Origin: Viridibacterium sp035456105
Lineage (GTDB): Bacteria; Pseudomonadota; Gammaproteobacteria; Burkholderiales; Rhodocyclaceae
Direction: 5' to 3'
NCBI GenBank assembly: GCA_035456105.1
Contig: DATIDV010000011.1
Span: forward strand, 62,001 to 126,000
Length of the DNA: 64,000 bases
The stretch's first letter is position 1. Each line of letters starts with the position of its first letter. Positions 8,498 through 17,406 of the stretch are shown one piece after another. The notes beneath the pieces are model-generated. The model did not search any database. It worked only from the letters and a program-made list of their open reading frames with translations, and was not told the origin of the DNA. Both the position numbers and the translations under genes were made by a program.

Positions 8498-9406
8498 ATG
8501 AACGCACCACAAACAACGCAGACCGTGACCGCAACGAGCGTCGTACGCTCGCGCGCCGTGGAGCGCCTGGTGCAGGGTCAGGCGACGTCGGACGGCGCAG
8601 GCGTCAAGCTGACGCGCGTGCTGACGAACAATCTGCAACGTCGTCTCGACCCGTTCCTCATGCTCGATGCGTTCCGCAACGAGAATCCGGAAGACTATAT
8701 GGGTGGTTTTCCCGACCACCCGCACCGCGGCTTCGAGACGGTGACCTACATGCTCGCCGGTCGCATGCGCCATCACGACAACGCAGGCAACGAAGGCCTG
8801 CTCGGCCCCGGCGGCGCGCAGTGGATGACGGCGGGGAGCGGCCTGATCCACTCCGAATTGCCGGAGCAGGAAGACGGTTTGATGGAAGGCTTCCAGCTGT
8901 GGGTGAATCTGCCTGCGAAGAACAAGATGATCGCGCCGTTCTATCGCGACATCCCGACCGAGCACATCCCCGAGTTCGTAGTTGAAGGCGATGTGAAGGT
9001 ACGCGTGATTGCAGGTGCGAGCCACGGTGTGGAAGGCGCGGTGACGCGTCCCGATACCGAGCCGCTGTACCTCGACGTGCATCTGCCTACAGGCGCGCGC
9101 TTCAGCCAGAAGCTGCCGGTTGGCCACAACGCCTTCATCTACACCTATCGCGGTGAGGCCGTGGTTGGTGGTAAGAGCGTGCCGGATCGCCACATGGCGA
9201 TTCTCGCCAACGATGGTGGCGATGGCGTTGTCATCGAAGCCAGCGTGCCGACGCGCGTGATCCTGATCGCCGGTCAGCCCCTGAATGAGCCGATTGCGCA
9301 GTACGGCCCGTTCGTGATGAACACGGCCGAGCAGATCCAGCAGACGCTGCAGGACTACCGTGATGGCAAGTTCGATCGGGTGACGGTGCAGGCGCTGGCA
9401 GGTTGA
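8498..9406 (+). CDS. pirin family protein
   Basis: 302 residues, two cupin domains. The N-terminal cupin holds the metal-binding pattern DHPHRGFETVTYML with the later histidine in SGLIHSELPEQ, and ends with the C-terminal cupin around AFIYTYRGEAVVGG. Bacterial pirins are metal-binding; some have quercetinase activity. The ATG at 8498 has GAGGAG upstream and replaces an in-frame longer start that would overlap azoR. It lies 70 bases after azoR, probably co-transcribed, and is followed by a terminator. Confidence 0.93.
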   Translation: MNAPQTTQTVTATSVVRSRAVERLVQGQATSDGAGVKLTRVLTNNLQRRLDPFLMLDAFRNENPEDYMGGFPDHPHRGFETVTYMLAGRMRHHDNAGNEGLLGPGGAQWMTAGSGLIHSELPEQEDGLMEGFQLWVNLPAKNKMIAPFYRDIPTEHIPEFVVEGDVKVRVIAGASHGVEGAVTRPDTEPLYLDVHLPTGARFSQKLPVGHNAFIYTYRGEAVVGGKSVPDRHMAILANDGGDGVVIEASVPTRVILIAGQPLNEPIAQYGPFVMNTAEQIQQTLQDYRDGKFDRVTVQALAG

Positions 9407-9424
9407 GCGCTGCTTGATGAAATG

Positions 9425-9459
9425 AAACGGCGGTCTGATTCAGACCGCCGTTTCTGTTT
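9425..9459. terminator. rho-independent terminator after pirin gene
   Basis: A 13-bp perfect stem AAACGGCGGTCTG / CAGACCGCCGTTT with a three-base loop is followed by a T-rich tract. It is A-rich on the other flank, so it may also work for the convergent kinase operon. Confidence 0.88.
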
Positions 9460-9478
9460 CGAAGACAAACAAATTTCC

Positions 9479-9504
9479 GTCATCCCGGCCTCCGCCGGGA
9501 TGAC
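9479..9504. repeat. REP-like inverted repeat (GTCATCCCGGC type)
   Basis: GTCATCCCGGC and GCCGGGATGAC flank a four-base loop. This GTCATYCC...GGRATGAC arrangement is a common dispersed intergenic repeat in proteobacteria and resembles the elements at 60.04 and 63.96 kb. Confidence 0.6.
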
Positions 9505-9521
9505 AAATTGCTTTTGGGTTT

Positions 9522-12020
9522 TCAGCCACTGCGGGCAGAAGCCTTGTCGATCGCCGCCGCGCTCATGAGGGCGACGCTGATGGATTCTGCCGGCACTTCA
9601 CTCAGCGACTGCGCAGGCGCTTCGATCGGGATATAGAGGATAAAGGCCGTGCCTTCGTCAGGCGTACTGTCGAGCTGGATCTGGCCGCCGAGCAGGGTGG
9701 TCACGATGTTGTAGACGATATACAGGCCAAGCCCGCTGCCGCCTTCGCCCATGCGTGTCGTGAAGAAGGGGTCGAAGATGCGCCCCTGGCGCTCCTTCGG
9801 TATGCCGATGCCATTGTCGGTAATCATCAGCCGCACTTCGCCGGGTGCACTCAGGCGCGCCGAGACGTGTAGCTCACCGCTCTCGCCGGGCCGGTAGCCG
9901 TGCACCATGGCATTGATGATGAGATTGCTCACAACCTGATCGAGCGGGCCGGGGTAGCTGTCGAGTTCAATGTCTTCGGCGATGTCGAGGGTGATGCTGT
10001 GCTGTGCCTTGCGGATGGCGGGCGTCAGGGTGGTCACGACTTCGGCAATGGTCTTCGCCAGATTGAAGCGGCGGCGTTGTTCACTCGTCTGGTCCACCGC
10101 GACCTGCTTGAAGTTGGTCACGAGCGACACGGCACGATGCGTGTTGCGCTCGATCAGCGAACAGCCTTCGACGCAGGTCTCGATCATGCGTGCGAAGTCT
10201 GATTTCTTCAGCTGGCCCGCCAGCGTCTGTTTTGCAAATTCCGCCATGTGCTCGCGCAGTGAAGTAGAGGCGATGAGGGCATTGCCGAGCGGGGTATTGA
10301 GTTCGTGCGCGACGCCTGCCACGAGGCTGCCCAGCGAGGCCAGTTTCTCGCTATGCACGAGCTGATCCATGGCTTGCGAGAGCTGCTGGTTGGAGCGCTC
10401 CAGTGCCGCTGTGCGCTCATGCACGCGCTGCTCCAGAACTTGGTTGAGGCGCAGGATTTCTTCTTCCGAGGCCTTCTGTATCGTGATGTCCTTGGCTGTG
10501 CCGCGGTAGCCGATGAAGCGGCCATCGGCGTCGTAGCGCGGGTCGCCGTTTGACTGCAGGTACAGGCGCGTGCCGTCTGGCATTGGCACGGAGAATTCGA
10601 AATTGCGGAAGGGCTCGTGCGCTTCAACGCGGCGCTTGTGCTCCTGCCATTTCTGCTTGAGTTCGGGAGTGTGCAGATGGGACTGCGCATTCTTCCAGCG
10701 CGTGATGCCGAGCCGCAGGACGCTTTTCTCGAGCAGTTCTTCGGCGCGGTTGCCCGAGAACGATGTGTAGCAGTAATTCGCGTCCTGCTCCCAGAGCAGA
10801 TCGCTCGACATGTCGGACAGGCTGCGGAAGCGTGACTCACTGTTGCGCAAGGCGTTCTCGGCACGCACGCGTTCCAGCGCACTTTCGCGGAACGAGGTGA
10901 GCGAGCCGGCGAGCTGGCCGAGCTCGTTCTGGCCGAGGTCCGGCACCGGGTGCTCGAAGTTGTTGCTGGAGAAAGCCTCGACGGTCCGCATGAGCTGCGC
11001 CAGCGGGCTGCGGATGGAGCGTGCGATCAGCGCGCTGAACAGGAAGGTGATGGCCACGACGAGCACACCGACCAGGACGGTGGATACATTGATCACCATG
11101 AGCTGGTGGGCGTAGCGACTGCTCAGGCTCAGTTCAATGGCCGCATAGCGCTGATCGAGCAGGCGTGCGGCCTGTGCGATGGTTTGTTGCCCTGCTTCAA
11201 TCTTGCGTTCCAGCACGAGGTCGCGCTTGGCCGAGGCGCGCTGCAAACTGCCAAGGCCGGAGATCATGGTGTGCACCTTGTCTTGTAGCTGACGCAATGC
11301 ATTGCGTTCGACCTGGCCTGGGGCGAACTCCTCGAGCACTGGCGCCAACGCGGCGACACGCTCCAGTGAGGCGCGCGTGCTCAGACTCGTGCGGGTCTCT
11401 CGTTTGACGTAGAACGAGTTGATCTTCAGCAGGGATTCAATGAAGGTATTGATCAATGACAGCGAGGCCGGACCGACAAGGGTCTGCTTGCGCGGCTGTA
11501 CGGTTTCACCCATCACCAGCGCCAGCAGATCCGCTGCGCGCTCGCTGGGTTCCTGCAGCTCACTCTGGTAGATATTGTCGATTTCTGCATTGAGCCTCTT
11601 GAGCTCGCGATAGCCATCGATGAAGGAGCGCAGGCCGTCGCGCATCGTCGAAAAACGAGCCGCATTGGCCTCGTTTTCTTTCTCTATCGTCGCCAGATCG
11701 GCAAACAGCGTTTCCGTCGACTGGTCGATCTGCAGGATCAGTTCTTCGTTCGGCGTCGTGATGTATTCGCGGATGCTCGCTTGCAAGCGAGCGGTCTCGG
11801 TATCGAGGCGGCGTAGCTGGCGTTGCTCCGCATTGAGTCGTTCGATCGCTGCGAAATAACGATCCTTGGTGACGCTGCTGAGGATGCTCAGCGCCAGCAG
11901 AAGACTCAGGCCGGCTACATTCAGCAGGAACAGGTGGCGCAAGCGCTGCCGGATCGGGATGGCGTTGAGCCGGCCGGAGATCCTGTTGCGCAGGGCGCGG
12001 AATCTGGTGCGCATCCTCAC
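9522..12020 (-). CDS. membrane sensor histidine kinase (HAMP-PAS-HisKA-HATPase)
   Basis: 832 residues. TM1 is about 30-50, followed by a long helical periplasmic region (50-305), TM2 at about 309-333, HAMP at 333-385, PAS at about 395-515 (ends YRGTAKDITIQKA), a coiled coil, and HisKA with phospho-acceptor H572 (AGVAHELNTPLGN). The ATPase domain shows N, G1 and G2 boxes (NLIINAMVHGY, DNGIGIP, GEGGSGLGLYIV). GTG at 12020 is preferred because GGAG lies 7 bases upstream; the gap to the preceding gene is 4 bases. No response regulator is adjacent. The two upstream binding-protein genes suggest that they present ligand to this kinase (inference). Confidence 0.94.
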   Translation of the reverse strand: MRMRTRFRALRNRISGRLNAIPIRQRLRHLFLLNVAGLSLLLALSILSSVTKDRYFAAIERLNAEQRQLRRLDTETARLQASIREYITTPNEELILQIDQSTETLFADLATIEKENEANAARFSTMRDGLRSFIDGYRELKRLNAEIDNIYQSELQEPSERAADLLALVMGETVQPRKQTLVGPASLSLINTFIESLLKINSFYVKRETRTSLSTRASLERVAALAPVLEEFAPGQVERNALRQLQDKVHTMISGLGSLQRASAKRDLVLERKIEAGQQTIAQAARLLDQRYAAIELSLSSRYAHQLMVINVSTVLVGVLVVAITFLFSALIARSIRSPLAQLMRTVEAFSSNNFEHPVPDLGQNELGQLAGSLTSFRESALERVRAENALRNSESRFRSLSDMSSDLLWEQDANYCYTSFSGNRAEELLEKSVLRLGITRWKNAQSHLHTPELKQKWQEHKRRVEAHEPFRNFEFSVPMPDGTRLYLQSNGDPRYDADGRFIGYRGTAKDITIQKASEEEILRLNQVLEQRVHERTAALERSNQQLSQAMDQLVHSEKLASLGSLVAGVAHELNTPLGNALIASTSLREHMAEFAKQTLAGQLKKSDFARMIETCVEGCSLIERNTHRAVSLVTNFKQVAVDQTSEQRRRFNLAKTIAEVVTTLTPAIRKAQHSITLDIAEDIELDSYPGPLDQVVSNLIINAMVHGYRPGESGELHVSARLSAPGEVRLMITDNGIGIPKERQGRIFDPFFTTRMGEGGSGLGLYIVYNIVTTLLGGQIQLDSTPDEGTAFILYIPIEAPAQSLSEVPAESISVALMSAAAIDKASARSG

Positions 12021-12024
12021 GATG

Positions 12025-13071
12025 TCACTCCACAGCGCGGATGCGCCGTATCAACTCTCGCTGCGCGGGCTCGTCGGCAAAGCGCACATAGGCTGGCTGA
12101 ACGGCGGCTTCGAAACGAGCCAGTTCGTTTGGAGTGATTTCGTTGAACTTGATACCGGCCAGTTTCAGCGAAGCTTCGACACGTTCTTCGCGCTGTACCC
12201 ACAAGTCGCGCATCATCGTGACCGACTCATGCGCAGCATTGCGCAAGGCGCCCTGTTCTGCTGCGGAGAGCTTGTCCCAGATCTGACGGGAAATGACGAG
12301 CACATCGGGTGTCATGCTGTGACGGGTCAGGGAATAGAAGGGCGCCATGCGGAAGTGCTCTTCGCTGCTATAGGTCGGCGAGTTGTTTTCGCCGGCTTCG
12401 ACGATGCCGGTCTTCAAGGCTCGCCCGGTCTGTATGAAAGGCAGGCGCACAGGCCTGGCGTGCAATAGCTCGAAAACATAGGTTGAGAGCGGCGTGGGCT
12501 GGATGCGGATGGGCAGGTCCTTCATGTCCTCCAGCTTGCGGATGGGTTTCTTCGTCGCGTAGACGTTGCGAATGCCTGCGTCATAGTAACCGAGGCCGAT
12601 CAGACCTTGCGGACGCAGCGAGTCGAGAATCTCCTGGCCGATCGGCCCGTCCAGCACCTTGTGCAAATGCTCGGCGTCGCGGAACAGATAGGGAAGGGAC
12701 AGGACCCGCACTAGTGGTGACGCAGGGTCCAGCGCCTGTGCGCTGACGCGCGTCATGTCCAGCTTGCCTGCCTTTACCAGTTCCAGCAGCGGCCCCTCAT
12801 CGCCGAGCAGACCCGAGTCGAATACACGGATGCCAAGTTTGCCCTTGGTTTTCCGGGTGACGATCTGCCCCATGAAAATGACCGCCTGCACGCTCGGATA
12901 GTCTTCCGGGTGGACATCGGCGCTGCGCAGGATGTGTTTCGCGAGGGGGGCTTCTGTGGCCCGAGCCGGGCTGGCGAATAGTGTCACGCACAGGGCGCAC
13001 GCAAGCGACACGAGTGCATGACGCAGGAGGCCGTACCGCCTCGCGACGAAATCGGGGTTACGGGCAGTCAT
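12025..13071 (-). CDS. TRAP-type periplasmic solute-binding protein (DctP family)
   Basis: 348 residues with a signal peptide (about 1-38, ending SPARATEA). The DctP family pattern is clear: KTKGKLGIRVFDSGLLGDE, LSLPYLFRDAEHLHKVLDG, IRNVYATKKPIRKLEDMKDL with the conserved arginine-containing segment PIRIQPTPL, and the region ending TYSSEEHF. DctP proteins bind organic acids and normally work with DctQM membrane subunits. None are encoded here; instead the sensor kinase follows after 4 bases. The ATG at 13071 has AGGAAA upstream. A sensing role rather than transport is the inference drawn from context. Confidence 0.9.
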   Translation of the reverse strand: MTARNPDFVARRYGLLRHALVSLACALCVTLFASPARATEAPLAKHILRSADVHPEDYPSVQAVIFMGQIVTRKTKGKLGIRVFDSGLLGDEGPLLELVKAGKLDMTRVSAQALDPASPLVRVLSLPYLFRDAEHLHKVLDGPIGQEILDSLRPQGLIGLGYYDAGIRNVYATKKPIRKLEDMKDLPIRIQPTPLSTYVFELLHARPVRLPFIQTGRALKTGIVEAGENNSPTYSSEEHFRMAPFYSLTRHSMTPDVLVISRQIWDKLSAAEQGALRNAAHESVTMMRDLWVQREERVEASLKLAGIKFNEITPNELARFEAAVQPAYVRFADEPAQRELIRRIRAVE

Positions 13072-13175
13072 GATTTCCTGACAAGGTTCTGACCGGAGTC
13101 GAGCAGGGCGACGGGGGGCCAATTGCCTCCGGTGTGCTTGCGGCAGTTGTGGTCGGCTTGCGTAGGAGTGCATGC

Positions 13176-13988
13176 CTAGCGGCCAAGCGTTCGTGGCATG
13201 ACAGTCTCGGGCAGGTCCTGTCCGTGGTAACGGCGGTAGATCTCGTTGAGTCTGCCGTTGCCAAGATTCTTGGCCGTCCAGGAGTTGATCCATTCACGCA
13301 GACCGCGTTCGCTCTTGCGGATGCCGACGGCGACTTCGAATTCCTTCTGGACGAACTTCTCTTCGATGGGGCGATCCGGAACCAGGCGATTGACCTCATC
13401 GATGTCGGCGCGCTGCGCGGAGATGATGTCGAATTGGCGTTTTGCGTAGCCTTCGAGCAGGGCATGCTCGTCTTCATATTCGAGGATGGCGACGCCCGTC
13501 GTATTCTGCTTGAGCAGCATGCCATCGGAGGTGTTGCGGCCGACGCCGACCTTCTTGCCGGCGAGATCCCGATAGCCCGTGATTGGTAGCTGTTTGGGCG
13601 CGCCGATCACCAGTGCGATCACGGAGTAGGGCACGGAGAAGGATATGGCGCGTTCGCGCTCTGGCGTAATGGACAGCGCGGACAGGATGATGTCGGCCTT
13701 GCTCGCGAGCAGAGTGTCGATGCGGCCGGCATTGGCCACGTAGACGAATTCAACGGCGACACCCAGGTCTTTGGCGAGCAGCCTGGCGGCCTCGACATCC
13801 GAGCCCACGAAACCCCGCTTGGGGTCCTGGTAACTGAAGTTGGACAGGCCGTTGATGATGGCCACCCGGATGCGGTTCGCTGCCTTGATGTCGGTCAGCT
13901 GGTCTGCGTCCGCCGCGCTCGATACCAGAGCTCCCAGCAACAGGAGTCCGCATAGCAAGGCGTGGCGCATGAGGCTTGGGTGGCTCAT
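13176..13988 (-). CDS. periplasmic amino-acid-type ABC solute-binding protein (SBP_bac_3)
   Basis: 270 residues from ATG 13988, which has GGAGA 8 bases upstream (an in-frame TTG at 14003 is the alternative). It has a signal peptide (ALLCGLLLLGALVSSAADA) and the family-3 binding-protein core: GFVGSDVEAARLLAKDLGV, DIILSALSITPERERAISFS, YRDLAGKKVGVGRNTSDG and the final KSERGLREWIN. The family usually binds polar amino acids. No permease or ATPase gene is adjacent. It heads the operon with the DctP-like protein and the histidine kinase. Confidence 0.9.
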   Translation of the reverse strand: MSHPSLMRHALLCGLLLLGALVSSAADADQLTDIKAANRIRVAIINGLSNFSYQDPKRGFVGSDVEAARLLAKDLGVAVEFVYVANAGRIDTLLASKADIILSALSITPERERAISFSVPYSVIALVIGAPKQLPITGYRDLAGKKVGVGRNTSDGMLLKQNTTGVAILEYEDEHALLEGYAKRQFDIISAQRADIDEVNRLVPDRPIEEKFVQKEFEVAVGIRKSERGLREWINSWTAKNLGNGRLNEIYRRYHGQDLPETVMPRTLGR

Positions 13989-14182
13989 CGGCGTTGTCTC
14001 CAATTATGGGTGGCATGAACCGGATCGAGCCGGCTCATCCTCTTCTAAGTCTTCTTCTTTTAACGAGCGCTGCTTTCCATTCTTGAATTTCTCTTCCCGC
14101 TTCAGGTCGGGGAAGCGGTCATATGCGGCGTGATCCGGCGTCTGCCTGCTACGTAGGGGAGGCGATCAACGAGCAGGGGTTT

Positions 14183-15184
14183 CTAGCCGGGTTTGCGCAT
14201 ATCGCGGGCGGGCCAGCTGGTAGCGAGCTGTTTCACGCTGCCGCCAAAGTGGTTATAGCGACAGGCACCTGTGGGCGCCAAACCGGCAAGTGGTGCTGCT
14301 TGCTTTGCGTCGGGCCGATAGATGAGTGCCCAGCATCGTGCCGTTTCACCCGGGGTCTTCTGTGCCACGCCTGTTCGTTGCTGAAACCAGGCTGGATCGC
14401 CAAGACCTTCGTTGACCCGCGCGACCAGCAGGGCAAGTCGCCCATTGCGGCGCGCATACCAGTCTTCGCCACGCACGCGCGCCAGCTCGGCGATGAACAC
14501 CAACGGTGCCAGCGCATAGTTGTGATAGTGCAGGGCCAAGCCCGCGCGATCCATCTCCATTGGCAACGTGCCATCGTCTGCGATGTCGCCAAGGGCTTTG
14601 TCGAAGATGGCAAGGGCCTTGTCGAGGTGCGCCTGGCTGTCGGTAGCGACGGCTGTGCCCATGACGGCCAGTCCGACCCAGTAATAGTGGTTGTTGTGCT
14701 TGTGCTTGGGCGAGTCGAAAAGAGCCTGCGACCGGTCTGCGATGTCCTGCATCCAGACAGCGATGTGTTGCACCTGCCCGGGCGTGGCCAGGTCTCGCAC
14801 CTTGAGATAGGCCAGCGACAAACCTGCCAGCAGCCACTTGCGCTCGAACTGAGCCTGCGTGTCACCGCGCGCATTGAGCATGCGCCCCTGCAAGGCTTCA
14901 CCACGGGCCCAGGCGTCAATCCAGTTCACCGCGCAGCGACCACTCTCTTCATCGCTGTGTTCAAGGCGCTTGTCAGCCATCGCAGCGACGCTGCGCAGAT
15001 AGTCTTCAAGCGGGGCGATGTTGTCGTGATATTTCTTTTCGAGTGCCTTGTCGATCACCGAGTGATGCTCATCGGTATAAAAGGAGTTCGCCTCGATGTC
15101 GCGGATCGGTGTCGGTGGCAAGGGGCACGCTGCACAGGCAAGCTGAGCACATAGGACAAGGGGGAGGCACGACAATCGCAGCAT
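14183..15184 (-). CDS. alginate lyase, polysaccharide lyase family 5 (AlgL-like)
   Basis: 333 residues with a signal peptide (LSCLPLVLCAQLACA). The PL5 active-site region is present: KHNNHYYWVGLAVMGTAVAT (catalytic N and H) and ALHYHNYALAPLVFIAELA (catalytic H/Y segment); the WLLAGLSLAYLKV helix also fits the alpha/alpha toroid. PL5 enzymes cut poly-beta-D-mannuronate by beta-elimination in the periplasm. No alginate biosynthesis genes surround it, so a catabolic role is more likely than the housekeeping role AlgL has in alginate producers. Slightly shorter than Pseudomonas AlgL. It stands alone on the minus strand. Confidence 0.85.
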   Translation of the reverse strand: MLRLSCLPLVLCAQLACAACPLPPTPIRDIEANSFYTDEHHSVIDKALEKKYHDNIAPLEDYLRSVAAMADKRLEHSDEESGRCAVNWIDAWARGEALQGRMLNARGDTQAQFERKWLLAGLSLAYLKVRDLATPGQVQHIAVWMQDIADRSQALFDSPKHKHNNHYYWVGLAVMGTAVATDSQAHLDKALAIFDKALGDIADDGTLPMEMDRAGLALHYHNYALAPLVFIAELARVRGEDWYARRNGRLALLVARVNEGLGDPAWFQQRTGVAQKTPGETARCWALIYRPDAKQAAPLAGLAPTGACRYNHFGGSVKQLATSWPARDMRKPG

Positions 15185-15622
15185 GTTTTTCGAGCGTGGA
15201 TGAAAGCGGGGATTCTGTCCTTAACGACCAGTGAACGTTGAACAAAAGTGTGGCGAAACATCGGCGAAACGCAGAAAGTACTTGGAGATTGGTGCCTTGT
15301 ATGGAATGATGCCCACCCTTGTGCGACGCACCAACGCCGCGTTGTCGCAAGAGACCAGTAGCATCGTCCCCAGCATGACCCCGAAGCGGGTCGATCTTGC
15401 AGCGCCGTTTAGCTGCAGTTTCCGTCTGTTGGTCGATGTTGTGACCAACCCGGCACGCGCCTTACAAAGGCCGCTGTGCCCCGACGGAGCGCCCTAGTAG
15501 CCTCCAGTCCCGATCGCGCCTTTGTTTACGGCGCATGGGCCGCTTTTTGTCTGCGTGTTTTACACGTCAGACAGGCGACGCGCTCGGAGCTGGCCGGATG
15601 CACATGGGCGAAACACGCATCA
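15185..15622. other. 438-base intergenic region, no gene supported
   Basis: This divergent region between the alginate lyase and helicase genes carries short open frames on both strands, none with family resemblance or a ribosome-binding site. It probably holds two promoters and a long leader for the helicase mRNA. Confidence 0.4.
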
Positions 15623-17137
15623 ATGAGCAACGCAGTAGAAAACAATTCCAATAACGCCCCCGAAGCACTGACTTTTGCAAGCCTGGGCCTCGCCCAGCCA
15701 TTGCTGAACGCCATCGAGGCGCTCGGCTTCACGAGCCCGACCCCCGTGCAGGCAGCAGCCGTTCCGGCCGCCATGCAGGGTGGTGACTGGATGGTCAGCA
15801 GCAAGACCGGTAGCGGCAAGACCGCGGCCTTCCTGATCCCGACGCTCAATGTTCTGATGAACGAAGACACGTCCAAGCTCAGCCAGGCCGTTGGCCCGCG
15901 CATCCTCGTGCTGTGCCCGACGCGCGAACTGGCTGCACAGGTGTCGTCCGACGCCATTAATCTCGTCAAGCAGGCACGCGGCATCCGCATCGCCACCGTG
16001 GTGGGCGGCATGCCTTTCCCGAAGCAGATCGCTTCCCTGCGCGGTGCCGCTGTAGTGATCGCCACGCCGGGCCGTTTGCTCGATCTGGCAAACCGTCGCG
16101 CCCTGCGTCTCGATAATGTGGCCTGCCTCGTCGTTGACGAAGCTGACCGCATGCTTGACCTCGGCTTCGCAGAAGACCTGGAAGCCATTCACGATCTGTG
16201 CCGCGCGCGTTCGCAAACACTGATGTTCTCGGCGACCTTTGCGCCGCGCATCATGCAGCTGGCATCGAGCCTGATGAACGAACCGGGCCGCCTCGAACTG
16301 GCAACTGCTCAGGACAAGCACACCGACATCACGCAAACCCTGCATTGGGTCGACGGCTTCGCGCACAAGCGCAAGCTGCTGGCGCACTGGCTGGCTGACA
16401 CGTCCATTGACCAGGCGCTGGTGTTCACCAGCACCCAGGCTGACGCCGATCTGCTTGCCGGCGAGCTCGAAGCCGAAGGCCATTCCGCAGCAGCCCTGCA
16501 TGGCGCGATGCCACAAGCCGTGCGCAATCGTCGTCTGAAGAGCTTGCGCGATGGTCGTATCCGTGTGCTCGTAGCCACGGACGTTGCCGCACGCGGCATT
16601 GACGTGCCGACGATCAGCCACGTCATCAACTTCGGTTTGCCAATGAAGGCCGAGGACTACGTTCACCGCATCGGCCGTACCGGCCGTGCTGGCCGCAGCG
16701 GTATCGCAGTCACGCTGGCCGAATACCGTGATCGCTCCAAGATCATGGCCATTGAGCGTTACACGCAACAACGCCTCGCGCCGAGCGAAATCATCGGTCT
16801 CGAGCCAAAGCCGCAACAGCGCCGCGAAGGCGGTGGGCGCAGTGATAGCCGTGGTTTTGGTGACAGGCCGCGCAGCTTCAGCGACCGGCCACGCCCGAGC
16901 TACGGCGACAAGCCACGCTCGTTCGGCGATCAGCCGCGCAGCTTTGGCGACAAGCCGCGCACCTTCGGTGACCGGCCGGCACGCAGCTTCAGCGATAGCG
17001 CCCCGCGCACTTTCGGTGATGCCAAGCCACGCTTCAACGCCGACGCACCACGCCGTCAGTTTGGCGAAGGTTCCGGCGATAGCCGTCCGCGTTCAGGTAG
17101 TGGTGACAGCCGTCCGCCACGCCGCGACGATCGTTAA
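15623..17137 (+). CDS. rhlE: DEAD-box ATP-dependent RNA helicase (RhlE type)
   Basis: 504 residues from the ATG at 15623. All helicase motifs are present: Q motif (FTSPTPVQAAAVP), SKTGSGKT, PTRELAAQ, TPGRLLDLA, VVDEADRMLDLG, FSATF, TDVAARGIDVP and HRIGRTGRAGR. The C-terminal 110 residues are a low-complexity basic tail of repeated R-P-R-S-F-S/G-D units, a typical RNA-binding extension. RhlE-type helicases remodel rRNA precursors and mRNA and are often cold-induced. Which of the DEAD-box subgroups (RhlE, DbpA, SrmB) it belongs to is judged from motif context only. Confidence 0.93.
   Translation: MSNAVENNSNNAPEALTFASLGLAQPLLNAIEALGFTSPTPVQAAAVPAAMQGGDWMVSSKTGSGKTAAFLIPTLNVLMNEDTSKLSQAVGPRILVLCPTRELAAQVSSDAINLVKQARGIRIATVVGGMPFPKQIASLRGAAVVIATPGRLLDLANRRALRLDNVACLVVDEADRMLDLGFAEDLEAIHDLCRARSQTLMFSATFAPRIMQLASSLMNEPGRLELATAQDKHTDITQTLHWVDGFAHKRKLLAHWLADTSIDQALVFTSTQADADLLAGELEAEGHSAAALHGAMPQAVRNRRLKSLRDGRIRVLVATDVAARGIDVPTISHVINFGLPMKAEDYVHRIGRTGRAGRSGIAVTLAEYRDRSKIMAIERYTQQRLAPSEIIGLEPKPQQRREGGGRSDSRGFGDRPRSFSDRPRPSYGDKPRSFGDQPRSFGDKPRTFGDRPARSFSDSAPRTFGDAKPRFNADAPRRQFGEGSGDSRPRSGSGDSRPPRRDDR
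16845..17010. repeat. degenerate short tandem repeats coding for the helicase tail
   Basis: DNA units of roughly 24-27 bases encoding PRSFGDxP-like octapeptides recur about six times. Such repeats are prone to length variation. Confidence 0.7.
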
Positions 17138-17157
17138 AGAAAGTTTCAGTGCCTCAT

Positions 17158-17195
17158 GAAAACGGCGCGGATCGCAAGATTCCGCGCCGTTTTTC
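17158..17195 (+). terminator. rho-independent terminator after helicase gene
   Basis: An 11-bp perfect stem AACGGCGCGGA / TCCGCGCCGTT with a 9-base loop is followed by TTTT. Confidence 0.88.
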
Positions 17196-17406
17196 ATTCA
17201 CTTCCAGCTTTTTCTCAATCGCCTATTCATTGCCACTAGCCTCGCAGGGTGCGTAACGATTGCGCGCAGTCACATTCAACCTTGAAGCAGGTCGAAGCCT
17301 GAAACCTTGTTTGTCGTAGAATTAAAGGCTTGCCGCATTGTTGCCGAAGAATACAAGGCAACCTGCTTCCTGCAGTTTCGTGACCTCATTACAGGAGACG
17401 CTTTCC

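Noticed and set aside
7027..8499. 490-codon minus-strand frame across azoR and the LysR gene
   Set aside because: It covers azoR in antisense and the LysR gene in a wrong frame; the real genes show clear family motifs.
15231..15497. 88-codon frame between the alginate lyase and helicase genes, and a 75-codon frame opposite it
   Set aside because: Neither has a ribosome-binding site or recognisable sequence, and they exclude each other.
16845..17137. CRISPR-like repeats
   Set aside because: The repeats are coding, degenerate and contiguous without spacers; they form the basic tail of the helicase.
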